Origin: DASPHG01 sp963849605
Lineage (GTDB): Bacteria > Actinomycetota > Thermoleophilia > Solirubrobacterales > Thermoleophilaceae
NCBI GenBank assembly: GCA_963849605.1
Contig: CAWKHX010000015.1
Location: forward strand, 186,001-250,000
Length of the DNA: 64,000 bases
Direction: 5' to 3'
Within the stretch, counting starts at the first letter, position 1. Each line of letters opens with the position of its first letter. The position numbers and the translations under genes were made by a program. Positions 1-6,968 of the stretch are shown piece by piece. A model generated the notes under the pieces. That model saw only the letters and a list, made by a program, of their open reading frames with translations, was not told where the DNA came from and ran no database searches.

Positions 1-226
1 GGATGTCCCTGCGCACTGACCAGTGGCCGCCCTCCCAGACCCTGACGTTGACCGTGTCGCCGTCGGCGACCGCCATCACCTTCCCGGTCCAGACGAGGCA
101 CTTCGGCCGCTTCTTCCCAGGGATGCAGGAGCCGCGCCGCACGGCGTCGGCGGTGCCCGCGAAGGGGCCGACGAGTGCGACGAGTGCAAGCAGCAGCAGC
201 GGCAGTGCTAGGCCCGTCCGGCGCAT
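1..226 (-). CDS. Secreted thermonuclease-like protein (partial, 3' end off window)
   Basis: An open frame starts at the ATG complementary to 224-226 and runs off the left edge, giving the first 75 residues. It begins MRRTGLALPLLLLALVALVG, a typical signal peptide with a small-residue cleavage region (GTADA). After a Cys-Lys/Arg-rich stretch comes the segment KVMAVADGDTVNVRV, which matches the first beta strands of staphylococcal-nuclease-like (SNase) domains, where VxDGDTxxV carries a Ca-binding Asp. The likely role is a secreted or surface DNA/RNA nuclease. Only the N-terminus is visible, so catalytic Arg and Glu residues cannot be checked. It is divergent from the SnoaL-like gene at 276, with about 50 bp between them. 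Confidence 0.6.
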   Translation of the reverse strand, partial: MRRTGLALPLLLLALVALVGPFAGTADAVRRGSCIPGKKRPKCLVWTGKVMAVADGDTVNVRVWEGGHWSVRRDI

Positions 227-275
227 TAAGCGTTGGCAGACTAGGGGAAACGCGCCCCGCGATACTGAGCGGGTG

Positions 276-680
276 ATGTCACAGGCGAACGTAGAGGTGA
301 TCCGACGGGGCTGGGATGCGTGGCTCCGCGGAGATCTGCCGGGCCTCTTCAGCCACTTCGACCCGGAGGTCGTTTGGGACACGAGCCACTTCCACGATTG
401 GCCGGAGTCCGCGTATCACGGGATTGAGGGGGTCGAGCGTTTCCTGACTGAGTGGCTCGAGGTGTGGGCTGACTATGAGATGGAGGTCGATGACGTCATC
501 GCCGCCCCGGACGGGCGCGTTGTAAGCCTCTTGCGACAGCGAGGAAGAGGGCGCGATAGCGGCCTCCCGATGGAAATGCGGCTGGCTCAGATCGCCACGC
601 TTCGGGACGGGAAGGTCACGCGACTCGATAACTACGAGGACCCTGGCGAGGCCCTCCGAGACGCGGGGCTACCGGGCTAG
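276..680 (+). CDS. SnoaL-like / NTF2-superfamily protein
   Basis: A 134-residue protein beginning MSQANVEVIRRGWDAW. The pattern (N-terminal helix with RRGWDAWLRGDLPGL, then HFDPEVVWD, a central YHGIEGVERFL, and a strand-rich C-terminus ending DNYEDPGEALRDAGL) is that of the SnoaL-like nuclear-transport-factor-2 fold common in actinobacteria. These small cone-shaped proteins act as isomerases, hydrolases or ligand binders, and the substrate cannot be read from sequence. The start at 276 was chosen because the family begins a few residues before the first helix. The open frame extends further upstream, but that part translates into non-conserved, Pro/Arg-rich sequence lying over the divergent nuclease-like gene. 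A GTG directly before the ATG is an alternative. Confidence 0.75.
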   Translation: MSQANVEVIRRGWDAWLRGDLPGLFSHFDPEVVWDTSHFHDWPESAYHGIEGVERFLTEWLEVWADYEMEVDDVIAAPDGRVVSLLRQRGRGRDSGLPMEMRLAQIATLRDGKVTRLDNYEDPGEALRDAGLPG

Positions 681-689
681 CTCGCCTTA

Positions 690-1064
690 CTAGCCCTTCT
701 CGATCATCTCGATCCGATAGCCGTCGGGGTCGCGCACGAAGCAGAGACGGGAGCCGCCCTCACGCACGCTGTACGGCGGCTTCTCCGGCTCGATCCCCTC
801 CTCGGCGAGGCGCTCGAGCGTGCCGTCGATGTCGTCGACGGTGAGCGCGATGTGGTTGTAGCCGGTGCCGAGCTCGTAGGAGTCGACGCCGTGGTTGTAG
901 GTCAGCTCGAGCCGCGCCCCGTCGTCGGGGAGGCCCATGAAGACGTTGATCGCCTCGTCGCGAATCGGGAACCGGCCGACCTCCTCGAACCCGAGCTTCT
1001 CGTAGAACGAGACGGAGCGGTCGATGTCGCCGATGCGGTAGCACGTGTGGATTAGCTCGGACAT
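690..1064 (-). CDS. gloA: Glyoxalase I (lactoylglutathione lyase), VOC family
   Basis: A 124-residue VOC-fold protein. Two beta-alpha-beta-beta-beta repeats are visible: IHTCYRIGDIDRSVSFYEKLGF at the start and YNHIALTVDDID in the middle. Probable metal ligands are the His in the IHT motif, the Glu in LELTYN, the His in YNHIAL and the Glu in YRIEMIE, in the arrangement of GloA (H/E/H/E). LELTYNHGVDSYELGTGYNH and DPDGYRIEMIEK are close to the classic GloA signatures. The enzyme isomerises the hemithioacetal of methylglyoxal. Actinobacteria often use thiols other than glutathione, so the co-substrate is uncertain. It is convergent with the SnoaL-like gene, 9 bp apart. Confidence 0.85.
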   Translation of the reverse strand: MSELIHTCYRIGDIDRSVSFYEKLGFEEVGRFPIRDEAINVFMGLPDDGARLELTYNHGVDSYELGTGYNHIALTVDDIDGTLERLAEEGIEPEKPPYSVREGGSRLCFVRDPDGYRIEMIEKG

Positions 1065-1173
1065 GGAGCGGAAGCTACCGCGCTGCGGCTGACGCGCGCA
1101 CCCAGAGGTTTAGGAATTGGAGACCTGGAAAGGGGTCGCCGGTCAGTGTTAGCGAGGGTGGGAGGCATGCGCG

Positions 1174-1791
1174 ATGCGCATAGTTGTGCTGGCGCTTTTC
1201 TGCGTTACGGGTCTAGTGGTGTGCGGACCCGCCATGGCGGCCGGCCCAAGTGGGTCGACCGAGTGTCACATCCAGGATGACGACTGTGACGCCGCGATAG
1301 ACGAGGACACGGGAGGAACCGCGGACGACAACGACGGTGACGGGCGCGTCGACGAGGATCTCGCGGGCGACACCAACGGCGATGGCAACCCCGACGACGA
1401 CCTCGACGGCAGGATCGACGAGGACCCGGCCGATGACGACGCCGATGGCAGCGTCAACGAGGACCCGGTTGGCGACGCGAGTGACGACGCCGGCGAGAAC
1501 CAGGTCGACTGCAACGAGTCGGCCTCGGAGGATGTGGCCGGCGCGCAGCTCTACGCCGGAAGCAACGGTGCAGAAGTCTGCAACGAGGGCGGCCTCGCGG
1601 GCGTAATCGAGGGCCGGGTGTACGTGACGTCCGACGATGGCGGGTACGGCGCTATCGACGGCGACGGCACCAACCCGGAGCCGGCAAACGGGTACGCACG
1701 CCTCGACGGCGACGGCGTGCACTGCGGCGACGAGAGCAACCTCGACTCGACGGGGAGCCAGACCGCCAACACTGCGGAGGATTGCGGCTAG
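1174..1791 (+). CDS. Secreted Asp-rich protein with calcium-binding-like repeats
   Basis: A 205-residue protein with a signal peptide (about residues 1-22, ending GPAMAA). The mature part has a run of short acidic repeats between about residues 40 and 100 of the form DxDGRVDEDLAGD, DLDGRIDEDPADDD and DADGSVNEDPVGD. They resemble thrombospondin type-3 or dockerin/EF-hand calcium loops. The second half is Gly/Asp-rich with four Cys residues (DCNES, VCNEG, VHCGDE and the final DCG) that could pair outside the cell. A GGGAGG-like ribosome site lies just upstream of the ATG. A strong hairpin at 1801-1831 follows the stop. No enzymatic domain is seen. Calcium binding and a wall or matrix role are inferences. 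Confidence 0.7.
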   Translation: MRIVVLALFCVTGLVVCGPAMAAGPSGSTECHIQDDDCDAAIDEDTGGTADDNDGDGRVDEDLAGDTNGDGNPDDDLDGRIDEDPADDDADGSVNEDPVGDASDDAGENQVDCNESASEDVAGAQLYAGSNGAEVCNEGGLAGVIEGRVYVTSDDGGYGAIDGDGTNPEPANGYARLDGDGVHCGDESNLDSTGSQTANTAEDCG

Positions 1792-1800
1792 CACTCCGGG

Positions 1801-1831
1801 GTGGGGAGCCGTCTAAGCGGCGGCTCCCCAC
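1801..1831 (+). terminator. Strong hairpin after the acidic-repeat gene
   Basis: An 11-bp perfect stem GTGGGGAGCCG / CGGCTCCCCAC with a 9-nt loop lies 10 bp after the stop codon at 1791. No T-run follows, so it may be a U-less terminator or a 3'-end stabiliser rather than a classic intrinsic terminator. Confidence 0.55.
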
Positions 1832-1886
1832 CTGCAGTGTCTCGGCTGAGTGACTCGCCGCGCCACGGCTACCATTGCCGCCGCGC

Positions 1887-1959
1887 GGCGAGGTAGCTCA
1901 GTTGGTAGAGCACACGACTGAAAATCGTGGTGTCGCCGGTTCGATTCCGGCCCTCGCCA
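1887..1959 (+). tRNA. tRNA-Phe (GAA)
   Basis: A full cloverleaf can be drawn. The acceptor arms are GGCGAGG (1887-1893) and CCTCGCC (1952-1958) with discriminator A at 1959. The D arm is GCTC...GAGC with TTGGTAG in the loop. The anticodon arm is CACGA-CTGAAAA-TCGTG, giving anticodon GAA. The variable loop is GTGTC and the T arm is GCCGG-TTCGATT-CCGGC. CCA is not encoded. The last 24 nt (1936-1959) recur in a tandem repeat directly downstream. Confidence 0.96.
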
Positions 1960-2121
1960 TCCAGGCTCGGTCCCGAACGACCCGGCGACGTCGCTCGGCC
2001 TCCGGCCTCGCATCCGGTTCGATTCCGGCCCTCGCCATCCCGGCTCGGTCCCGAACGACCCGGCGACGTCGCTCGGCCTCCGGCCTCGCATCCGGTTCGA
2101 TTCCGGCCCTCGCCATCCCGG
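1936..2121 (+). repeat. 78-bp tandem repeat re-copying the tRNA-Phe 3' end
   Basis: Copies start at 1936, 2014 and 2092 (exact 78-bp spacing); the third is truncated after about 30 nt. Each unit begins with the tRNA T-arm and acceptor strand (CCGGTTCGATTCCGGCC, then CTCGCCA) followed by about 54 nt of spacer. Unit 1 differs from unit 2 by little more than one base just after the tRNA end (CCATCCAGG versus CCATCCCGG). A shorter echo, CCCTCGCCATCCCGG, follows to about 2135. The repeat fills most of the gap before the gene at 2180. It may come from replication slippage or from repeated use of the tRNA end as an attachment site. Confidence 0.9.
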
Positions 2122-2179
2122 CCCTCGCCATCCCGGCTCGCGCCCGGCTCGCGAGCAATAGAATCCCCGCCGGGGTTAC

Positions 2180-4165
2180 GTGCGGGCACAGGGGGCGTCT
2201 CAGACTGGCAGGAGGCAGGGGATCCGTTGGATCCTCGCGCTTTTGCTCGTCCTCGCCGGGCTCGTCCTCCCGGGCGTCGCGCTAGCCGCTGACCCGCCGG
2301 AGAACGCCAACTGGAGTCAGGAGTACTTCGACGCCGGGGACGGGCTGACCAAGCTTCACGCTGACGTCCTCCTCCCCAAGGCAGTGCCCGCGGGCCAGAA
2401 GGTGCCCGTCGTGCTCACGGTCAGCCCCTACCTCAACCACGCGGGGCAGACCACCGAGTACAGCACGAGCGCGACGGGGCCGAGCAACCGCTTCTACGAC
2501 TTCCTGGACGTCACCGACATCCTCGACCGGGGCTACGCCTACGTCATGGTCGACCTGCCCGGCTTCGGCGGAAGCGGCGGCTGCAACGACTGGGGCGGCG
2601 CGCGCGAGCAGGGTGCGGTCAAGGCGGCGGTCGAGTGGGCCGCATCCCAGGAGTGGTCGACCGGCAAGGTGGGGATGATCGGCAAGTCCTACGACGCCTG
2701 GACCGGGCTCATGGCGATCGCCCAGCAGCCGGAGGGCCTCGCGGCGGTGGTGAGCATGGAGCCCGTGTACGCGGGCTACCGCTACCTCTACATGGACGGC
2801 GTGCGGTTCCTGAACTCGGTCGCCACGCCGGCGCTCTTCCAGGTGATCGACGCGAAGCCCGGCTCGCCGCAGGACGACCCGATGTACAACCTGAACGGCG
2901 CGCCGCAGGGCTACTGCTATCCGCTCAACGTTGGGCAGCAGCAGGATGACGCCCCTGACTCGGCGTTCTGGCGGGAGCGCGATCTCGTGGTGCACGGAGA
3001 GGGCAAGGACACGCCGCTCTTCCTCACCCAGGGCTACCTCGAGACCAACACAAAGCCGGACGGCGCCTTCACCTTCTTCAACCAGATGACCGGGCCGAAG
3101 CGCGCGTGGTTCGGCCAGTTCGACCACGTGCGCGGCTGGGAGACCGGGGGCAACCCGCCCGAGCTGCTCACGGGTCGTGGCGGCTTCGGCGACGAGGTCG
3201 TGCGGTTCTTCGACCGCTACGTGAAGGGCCTGCCGGTCGAGGACGATCCTGTGATCGAGGTCCAGGACGCGTTGGGCCGCTATCGCGCCGAGCGTTCGTG
3301 GCCACCCGCGGACATGGTTCAGCGGCAGAGCGCTCTCCGGCAGGGAACCTACGCAGACGACGGCGACAACAACGGCACCGGCTCGGGCGGCGGCCACGGG
3401 CTGTGGACGTTCTCCCAGCCGCTGCCGCACGACGCGTGGCTGGCCGGCGAGCCGGTCGTCGAGGCAACTGTCGACAGCGTGCCGCGCGCAAACCTCGTCG
3501 CGAACGTGTACGACGTAGCGCCAGACGGCAAGGCCACGATGATCTCGCGCGGAGCGATGCTGCTGCGCATGCCGGGCGCCACGCAGGCGCGCATCGAGCT
3601 CTATGGGCAGGACTGGCCGCTCAGCGCAGGACACCGGATCGGCGTGCTGCTCTCCAGCGCGAACTCCGACTGGTGGACCCACGTGCCCACCAACTCGACG
3701 GTGACGGTGCAGTCCGCAACGGTGAGCCTGCCTTTCCTCAGCTACCGCCGCGACCAGTTCCTCCCCGGGGAGCCCACGTCCCGGCTCGAGAGCTACCTCC
3801 GCTCGGCTCCTTTCAACGTCCCGGCGGAGACGATCGCGGGCGGCGAGCAACAGTTCGACCTGCCGCCGGCCCTGACCGACGCGCCGCCCGAAGCGGGGCT
3901 CAAGCGCGTCGAGGCCAGGCTCACCGGCTACACGTGCGATCCGGCCGAGTGGGAGTTCGTGCTCACCAAGATCTCGGCTGCCCCGCCCCAAATCACCGTC
4001 GACTGGGCCGATGGCTCGCGCACGCGCGTGCCGCTCGCGGCCACGCCCGGCAGCACGGCTAAGTACCGGACCTCCGAGCAGCTAGACAGCCGAGTCGTCC
4101 GCGCGTTCGCCGACGTGCCGAAGAGCTGGAAGGGCCAGTTCAACCTCGTGCAGGGGCCCTGCTGA
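2180..4165 (+). CDS. Secreted CocE/NonD-type alpha/beta hydrolase (X-Pro dipeptidyl-peptidase family)
   Basis: A 661-residue secreted protein. The signal peptide is preceded by an Arg-rich n-region (GRRQGIRW) and followed by LALLLVLAGLVLPGVALA. The catalytic domain has the nucleophile elbow GKSYDAWTG with Ser at about residue 170, the GSGGCNDWGG region typical of the family, and a His in the FDHVRGWE segment. The C-terminal half, from about residue 400, matches the beta-sandwich X-Pro C-terminal domain (AWLAGEPVVEATVDS, then SAGHRIGVLLSSANSDWW). Family members cleave X-Pro dipeptides or acyl esters; the real substrate is unknown. The start is GTG and no ATG precedes the signal peptide. The next gene starts 2 bp after the stop, so the two are probably co-transcribed. 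Confidence 0.85.
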   Translation: MRAQGASQTGRRQGIRWILALLLVLAGLVLPGVALAADPPENANWSQEYFDAGDGLTKLHADVLLPKAVPAGQKVPVVLTVSPYLNHAGQTTEYSTSATGPSNRFYDFLDVTDILDRGYAYVMVDLPGFGGSGGCNDWGGAREQGAVKAAVEWAASQEWSTGKVGMIGKSYDAWTGLMAIAQQPEGLAAVVSMEPVYAGYRYLYMDGVRFLNSVATPALFQVIDAKPGSPQDDPMYNLNGAPQGYCYPLNVGQQQDDAPDSAFWRERDLVVHGEGKDTPLFLTQGYLETNTKPDGAFTFFNQMTGPKRAWFGQFDHVRGWETGGNPPELLTGRGGFGDEVVRFFDRYVKGLPVEDDPVIEVQDALGRYRAERSWPPADMVQRQSALRQGTYADDGDNNGTGSGGGHGLWTFSQPLPHDAWLAGEPVVEATVDSVPRANLVANVYDVAPDGKATMISRGAMLLRMPGATQARIELYGQDWPLSAGHRIGVLLSSANSDWWTHVPTNSTVTVQSATVSLPFLSYRRDQFLPGEPTSRLESYLRSAPFNVPAETIAGGEQQFDLPPALTDAPPEAGLKRVEARLTGYTCDPAEWEFVLTKISAAPPQITVDWADGSRTRVPLAATPGSTAKYRTSEQLDSRVVRAFADVPKSWKGQFNLVQGPC

Positions 4166-4167
4166 CC

Positions 4168-6918
4168 ATGATCCTTCTGCGTTGCGCGGCACTGCTGCTC
4201 GCCCTGGTCGTGCTGCCGGCGATGCAGGCCCACGCGCAGGAGGCCTGCCCTCCTGACACGCCGCCGACGTTCGACGCGAGCTTCCCCACCTGGGAGCAGG
4301 TAAATGGGTTCCAGCTCGGCAGCCGCAAGGCGACCACGGAAGAGCTGTACCGGTACCTGCAGGCCGCCCACGCGGCCGCACCCGACCGGACCGTTCTGCG
4401 ATCGCTCGCCACCAGCCACGGCGGTCGCGAACTCCTGTACCTGACAGTCGCCGCGCCGGCCGAGATCGCCCGCCTGGAGGAGACCGCCGCGGTCATGCGG
4501 CGTCTGCGGCTGGCGCAGGAGACGCCCGCGCGGGCGGCCGAGCTGGCCGCGCAGTATCCGGCGTTCGCGTGGATCGCCTCCAACGTCCACGGCAACGAGC
4601 CGTCCGGCGCCGACGGCTCGATGCGGCTGATCTACGAGCTCCTGGCCCGCACCGACTGCTTCAACCAGAGCCGGCTGCAAGAGGTCGTGTCGTTCTTCCA
4701 GCCCACGCAGAACCCGGACGGCCGCGAGTCGAACTCGCGTACCAACGCGTACGGCTTCGACATGAATCGGGACTGGTTCGCGCGTTCGCAACCCGAAACC
4801 GACGGCAAGCTCGAAGCGATCCATCACTACCCGCCGATCCTCTACATCGATGCGCACGAGCAGGGTGGAACGGCCGGATTCTTCCCCCCGAACGCCGACC
4901 CGATTCACCACGAGATCTCCTCGACGGCGCTCGATCACATCAACGAGGTCTACTCGCCGGCGATGCGCGCGGCGGCGGACGAGGCCGGCTACGACTACAC
5001 GAACTACACGACGTACGACCTCTTCGCGATGGTCTACGGCGACACGGTGCCGTCAACCGCGTTCGGTGCCGCCGGGATGACCTTCGAGAAGGGCAGCTCT
5101 TCGCCATACAGCGAGAAGACCTTCGAGCAGTACACGAACCAGTGGGCATCGCTGAACGCGGCGGTCGTCAACAAGGACCGCCTCCTCACAGAGTGGGCGG
5201 CGCAGTTCCGCGAGGCCATCGAGCAGGGCCGCAATGGCGAGCTCGAGGCGAACATCACGGTGCAGCCGGAGAACAGCGTGCAGTTCCCGGTCCCGCAGCA
5301 GAAGGTCTACGGCTACGTCCTGCGCACTGATGCGCATGCCGCCGAGGCGGCGCGGTTGGTGCAGCGCCTGCGTGCGCTCGACGTCGCGGTCTACCGGCTG
5401 ACAAAGGCGGCCTCACTTCCCGGCTATCGCGAGTTCTCCCGGCTGAACCAGACACCCACCGCCACGAAGGTGCCCAAGGGGTCGTACTGGATCCCGATGG
5501 CGCAGTCGCAGAAACACTGGATCCAGGCGCTGATCGGCGAGGACCCGTACGTGCCCTTCGCCTACTTCTACGACGTGTCGGGGTGGTCGAACATCGCCCT
5601 CATGGGCCTGGAGGCCGGTATCGCGACCGAACGGCCGCCGGCGAAGCTTCCGATCAAGGCGATCGGTACCCAACTCGTAGACGACATTCCCGACCGCAGG
5701 ACCACCGCCTATACCTTCGCCGGCGACGCCAGTCGTTCATTGGCGATGACGATCGCGCTGCTGCGCGACGGCGTGTCACTGCGGCGAGTCTCGGCGTCAT
5801 CGACATCGGCGGGCGGACACGAACTGGCACGCGGAGCGATCGTGGTGCCGGGCTCCGTATCGGTGCCTCGGCTACGGCAGCTGTCGAGCGAGAACCAGGT
5901 TGAGGTGGTGCGGCTGAGTAGCGGTCCGCCCGATGCCGACACCGTGGAACTGCGCGAGCCGAAGCTCGCCATGGTGGGCAGCGACGGCTTTGCGCGCTTC
6001 GTGCTGGAACACGTGCTCCAAGTCGACTTCGACGCCCTCGGGGCGGGGGCGGTCGAGACCGGCGCGCTGGACACCGGCTACACGGCGGTGCTCGTGCCCG
6101 AGGGGACCGGTACGGCCGGCCTGACGCCGGTCGGCCTCGCGCAACTCCAGCTGTTCGTGCGCGGCGGCGGCACGTTCATCGGGTTCGGCGACCAAGGCCT
6201 GAACGTCGCTCGGGCGGCGGGTCTCACCCTGGCGCTGCCCAGGCCCCCCAGCGCCGACCTGGAGGTGCCTGGCACGTCGGTCGCGATGGATGTCGACCCG
6301 GGCTCGTCGCCACTGGCGTGGGGCCTCTCGGAGCGCGACTTCGCCTACAACACCAGCGACCCGATCATCGAGCCGGGAACCTCGGAGGGCGTAGAGGTCG
6401 CCCGCTACTCCTCAGGGGCCGACGCCTATCAATCCGGCTATGCGACCGGGACGTCGGTGCTTCAGGGGACGCCGACGCTTCTCGACGAGACCGTCGGCAG
6501 CGGCCACGCGCTGCTGTTCAGCTTCGATGCGACCTTCCGCGCCTGGAGCGAGTCGGGAATACGCCTGCTGGCGAACGGCCTGGTCTACCCGACCGCCACG
6601 GCGACCGCACGCGAGGCGGCGACCCGCAGCGCCCGCGCGCGCGGCGCGAGCGGGCTTCAGACCGGTCTGCTCGGCGCGCGTTTCCCACTCGGACGCGATG
6701 CCGTGATCGAGGTCGCGCTGGCGCAGGTGGGCACGCTCGATGCGCTGCTCGCCAGCGGAGTGCTGCCGCAGGGAAGCCGCGTCGAGCGCGACCTGAGCGT
6801 GGCGCGGCTGCGGATCCCGAATCCGCGCGGGCTCGACGTGCACGAGCGGACATGGGTACCTCGCGTCTTCGAGGCCCTGACGCGCGCCGGGGTCCGTCCC
6901 CGGTCGATCGTCCTCTGA
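4168..6918 (+). CDS. Secreted M14-family zinc carboxypeptidase
   Basis: A 916-residue protein with a signal peptide (MILLRCAALLLALVVLPAMQAHA). The M14 catalytic domain spans about residues 40-350. Zinc ligands are His141 and Glu144 in HGNEPSG and His230 in YIDAHEQGG. The substrate-binding Arg is in FDMNRDW and the catalytic Glu is near residue 307 in TFEKGSS. The remaining 550 residues form extra domains, including a glutamine-amidotransferase-like segment near residues 590-820 (LFVRGGGTFIGFG). This layout is known from large bacterial M14 proteins. The role is probably removal of C-terminal residues from extracellular peptides. It follows the X-Pro-type hydrolase after 2 bp and precedes an acylase-type hydrolase. 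Confidence 0.87.
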   Translation: MILLRCAALLLALVVLPAMQAHAQEACPPDTPPTFDASFPTWEQVNGFQLGSRKATTEELYRYLQAAHAAAPDRTVLRSLATSHGGRELLYLTVAAPAEIARLEETAAVMRRLRLAQETPARAAELAAQYPAFAWIASNVHGNEPSGADGSMRLIYELLARTDCFNQSRLQEVVSFFQPTQNPDGRESNSRTNAYGFDMNRDWFARSQPETDGKLEAIHHYPPILYIDAHEQGGTAGFFPPNADPIHHEISSTALDHINEVYSPAMRAAADEAGYDYTNYTTYDLFAMVYGDTVPSTAFGAAGMTFEKGSSSPYSEKTFEQYTNQWASLNAAVVNKDRLLTEWAAQFREAIEQGRNGELEANITVQPENSVQFPVPQQKVYGYVLRTDAHAAEAARLVQRLRALDVAVYRLTKAASLPGYREFSRLNQTPTATKVPKGSYWIPMAQSQKHWIQALIGEDPYVPFAYFYDVSGWSNIALMGLEAGIATERPPAKLPIKAIGTQLVDDIPDRRTTAYTFAGDASRSLAMTIALLRDGVSLRRVSASSTSAGGHELARGAIVVPGSVSVPRLRQLSSENQVEVVRLSSGPPDADTVELREPKLAMVGSDGFARFVLEHVLQVDFDALGAGAVETGALDTGYTAVLVPEGTGTAGLTPVGLAQLQLFVRGGGTFIGFGDQGLNVARAAGLTLALPRPPSADLEVPGTSVAMDVDPGSSPLAWGLSERDFAYNTSDPIIEPGTSEGVEVARYSSGADAYQSGYATGTSVLQGTPTLLDETVGSGHALLFSFDATFRAWSESGIRLLANGLVYPTATATAREAATRSARARGASGLQTGLLGARFPLGRDAVIEVALAQVGTLDALLASGVLPQGSRVERDLSVARLRIPNPRGLDVHERTWVPRVFEALTRAGVRPRSIVL

Positions 6919-6968
6919 GCGGCCGTTAGCTGCGCCTCGGCGCCCGCACCTCGTTAGATTTCCGCGCG

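Noticed and set aside
3..275. N-terminal extension of the SnoaL-like protein to position 3
   Set aside because: The extension is Pro/Arg-rich and lies over the signal peptide of the divergent nuclease-like gene.
1936..2121. CRISPR-like repeat array
   Set aside because: Repeats of 78 bp are contiguous with no spacers, derive from the tRNA end, and no cas gene is present.
1936..2179. Prophage or integrated island boundary
   Set aside because: The tRNA end duplications look like att sites, but no integrase, recombinase or phage gene is found nearby.
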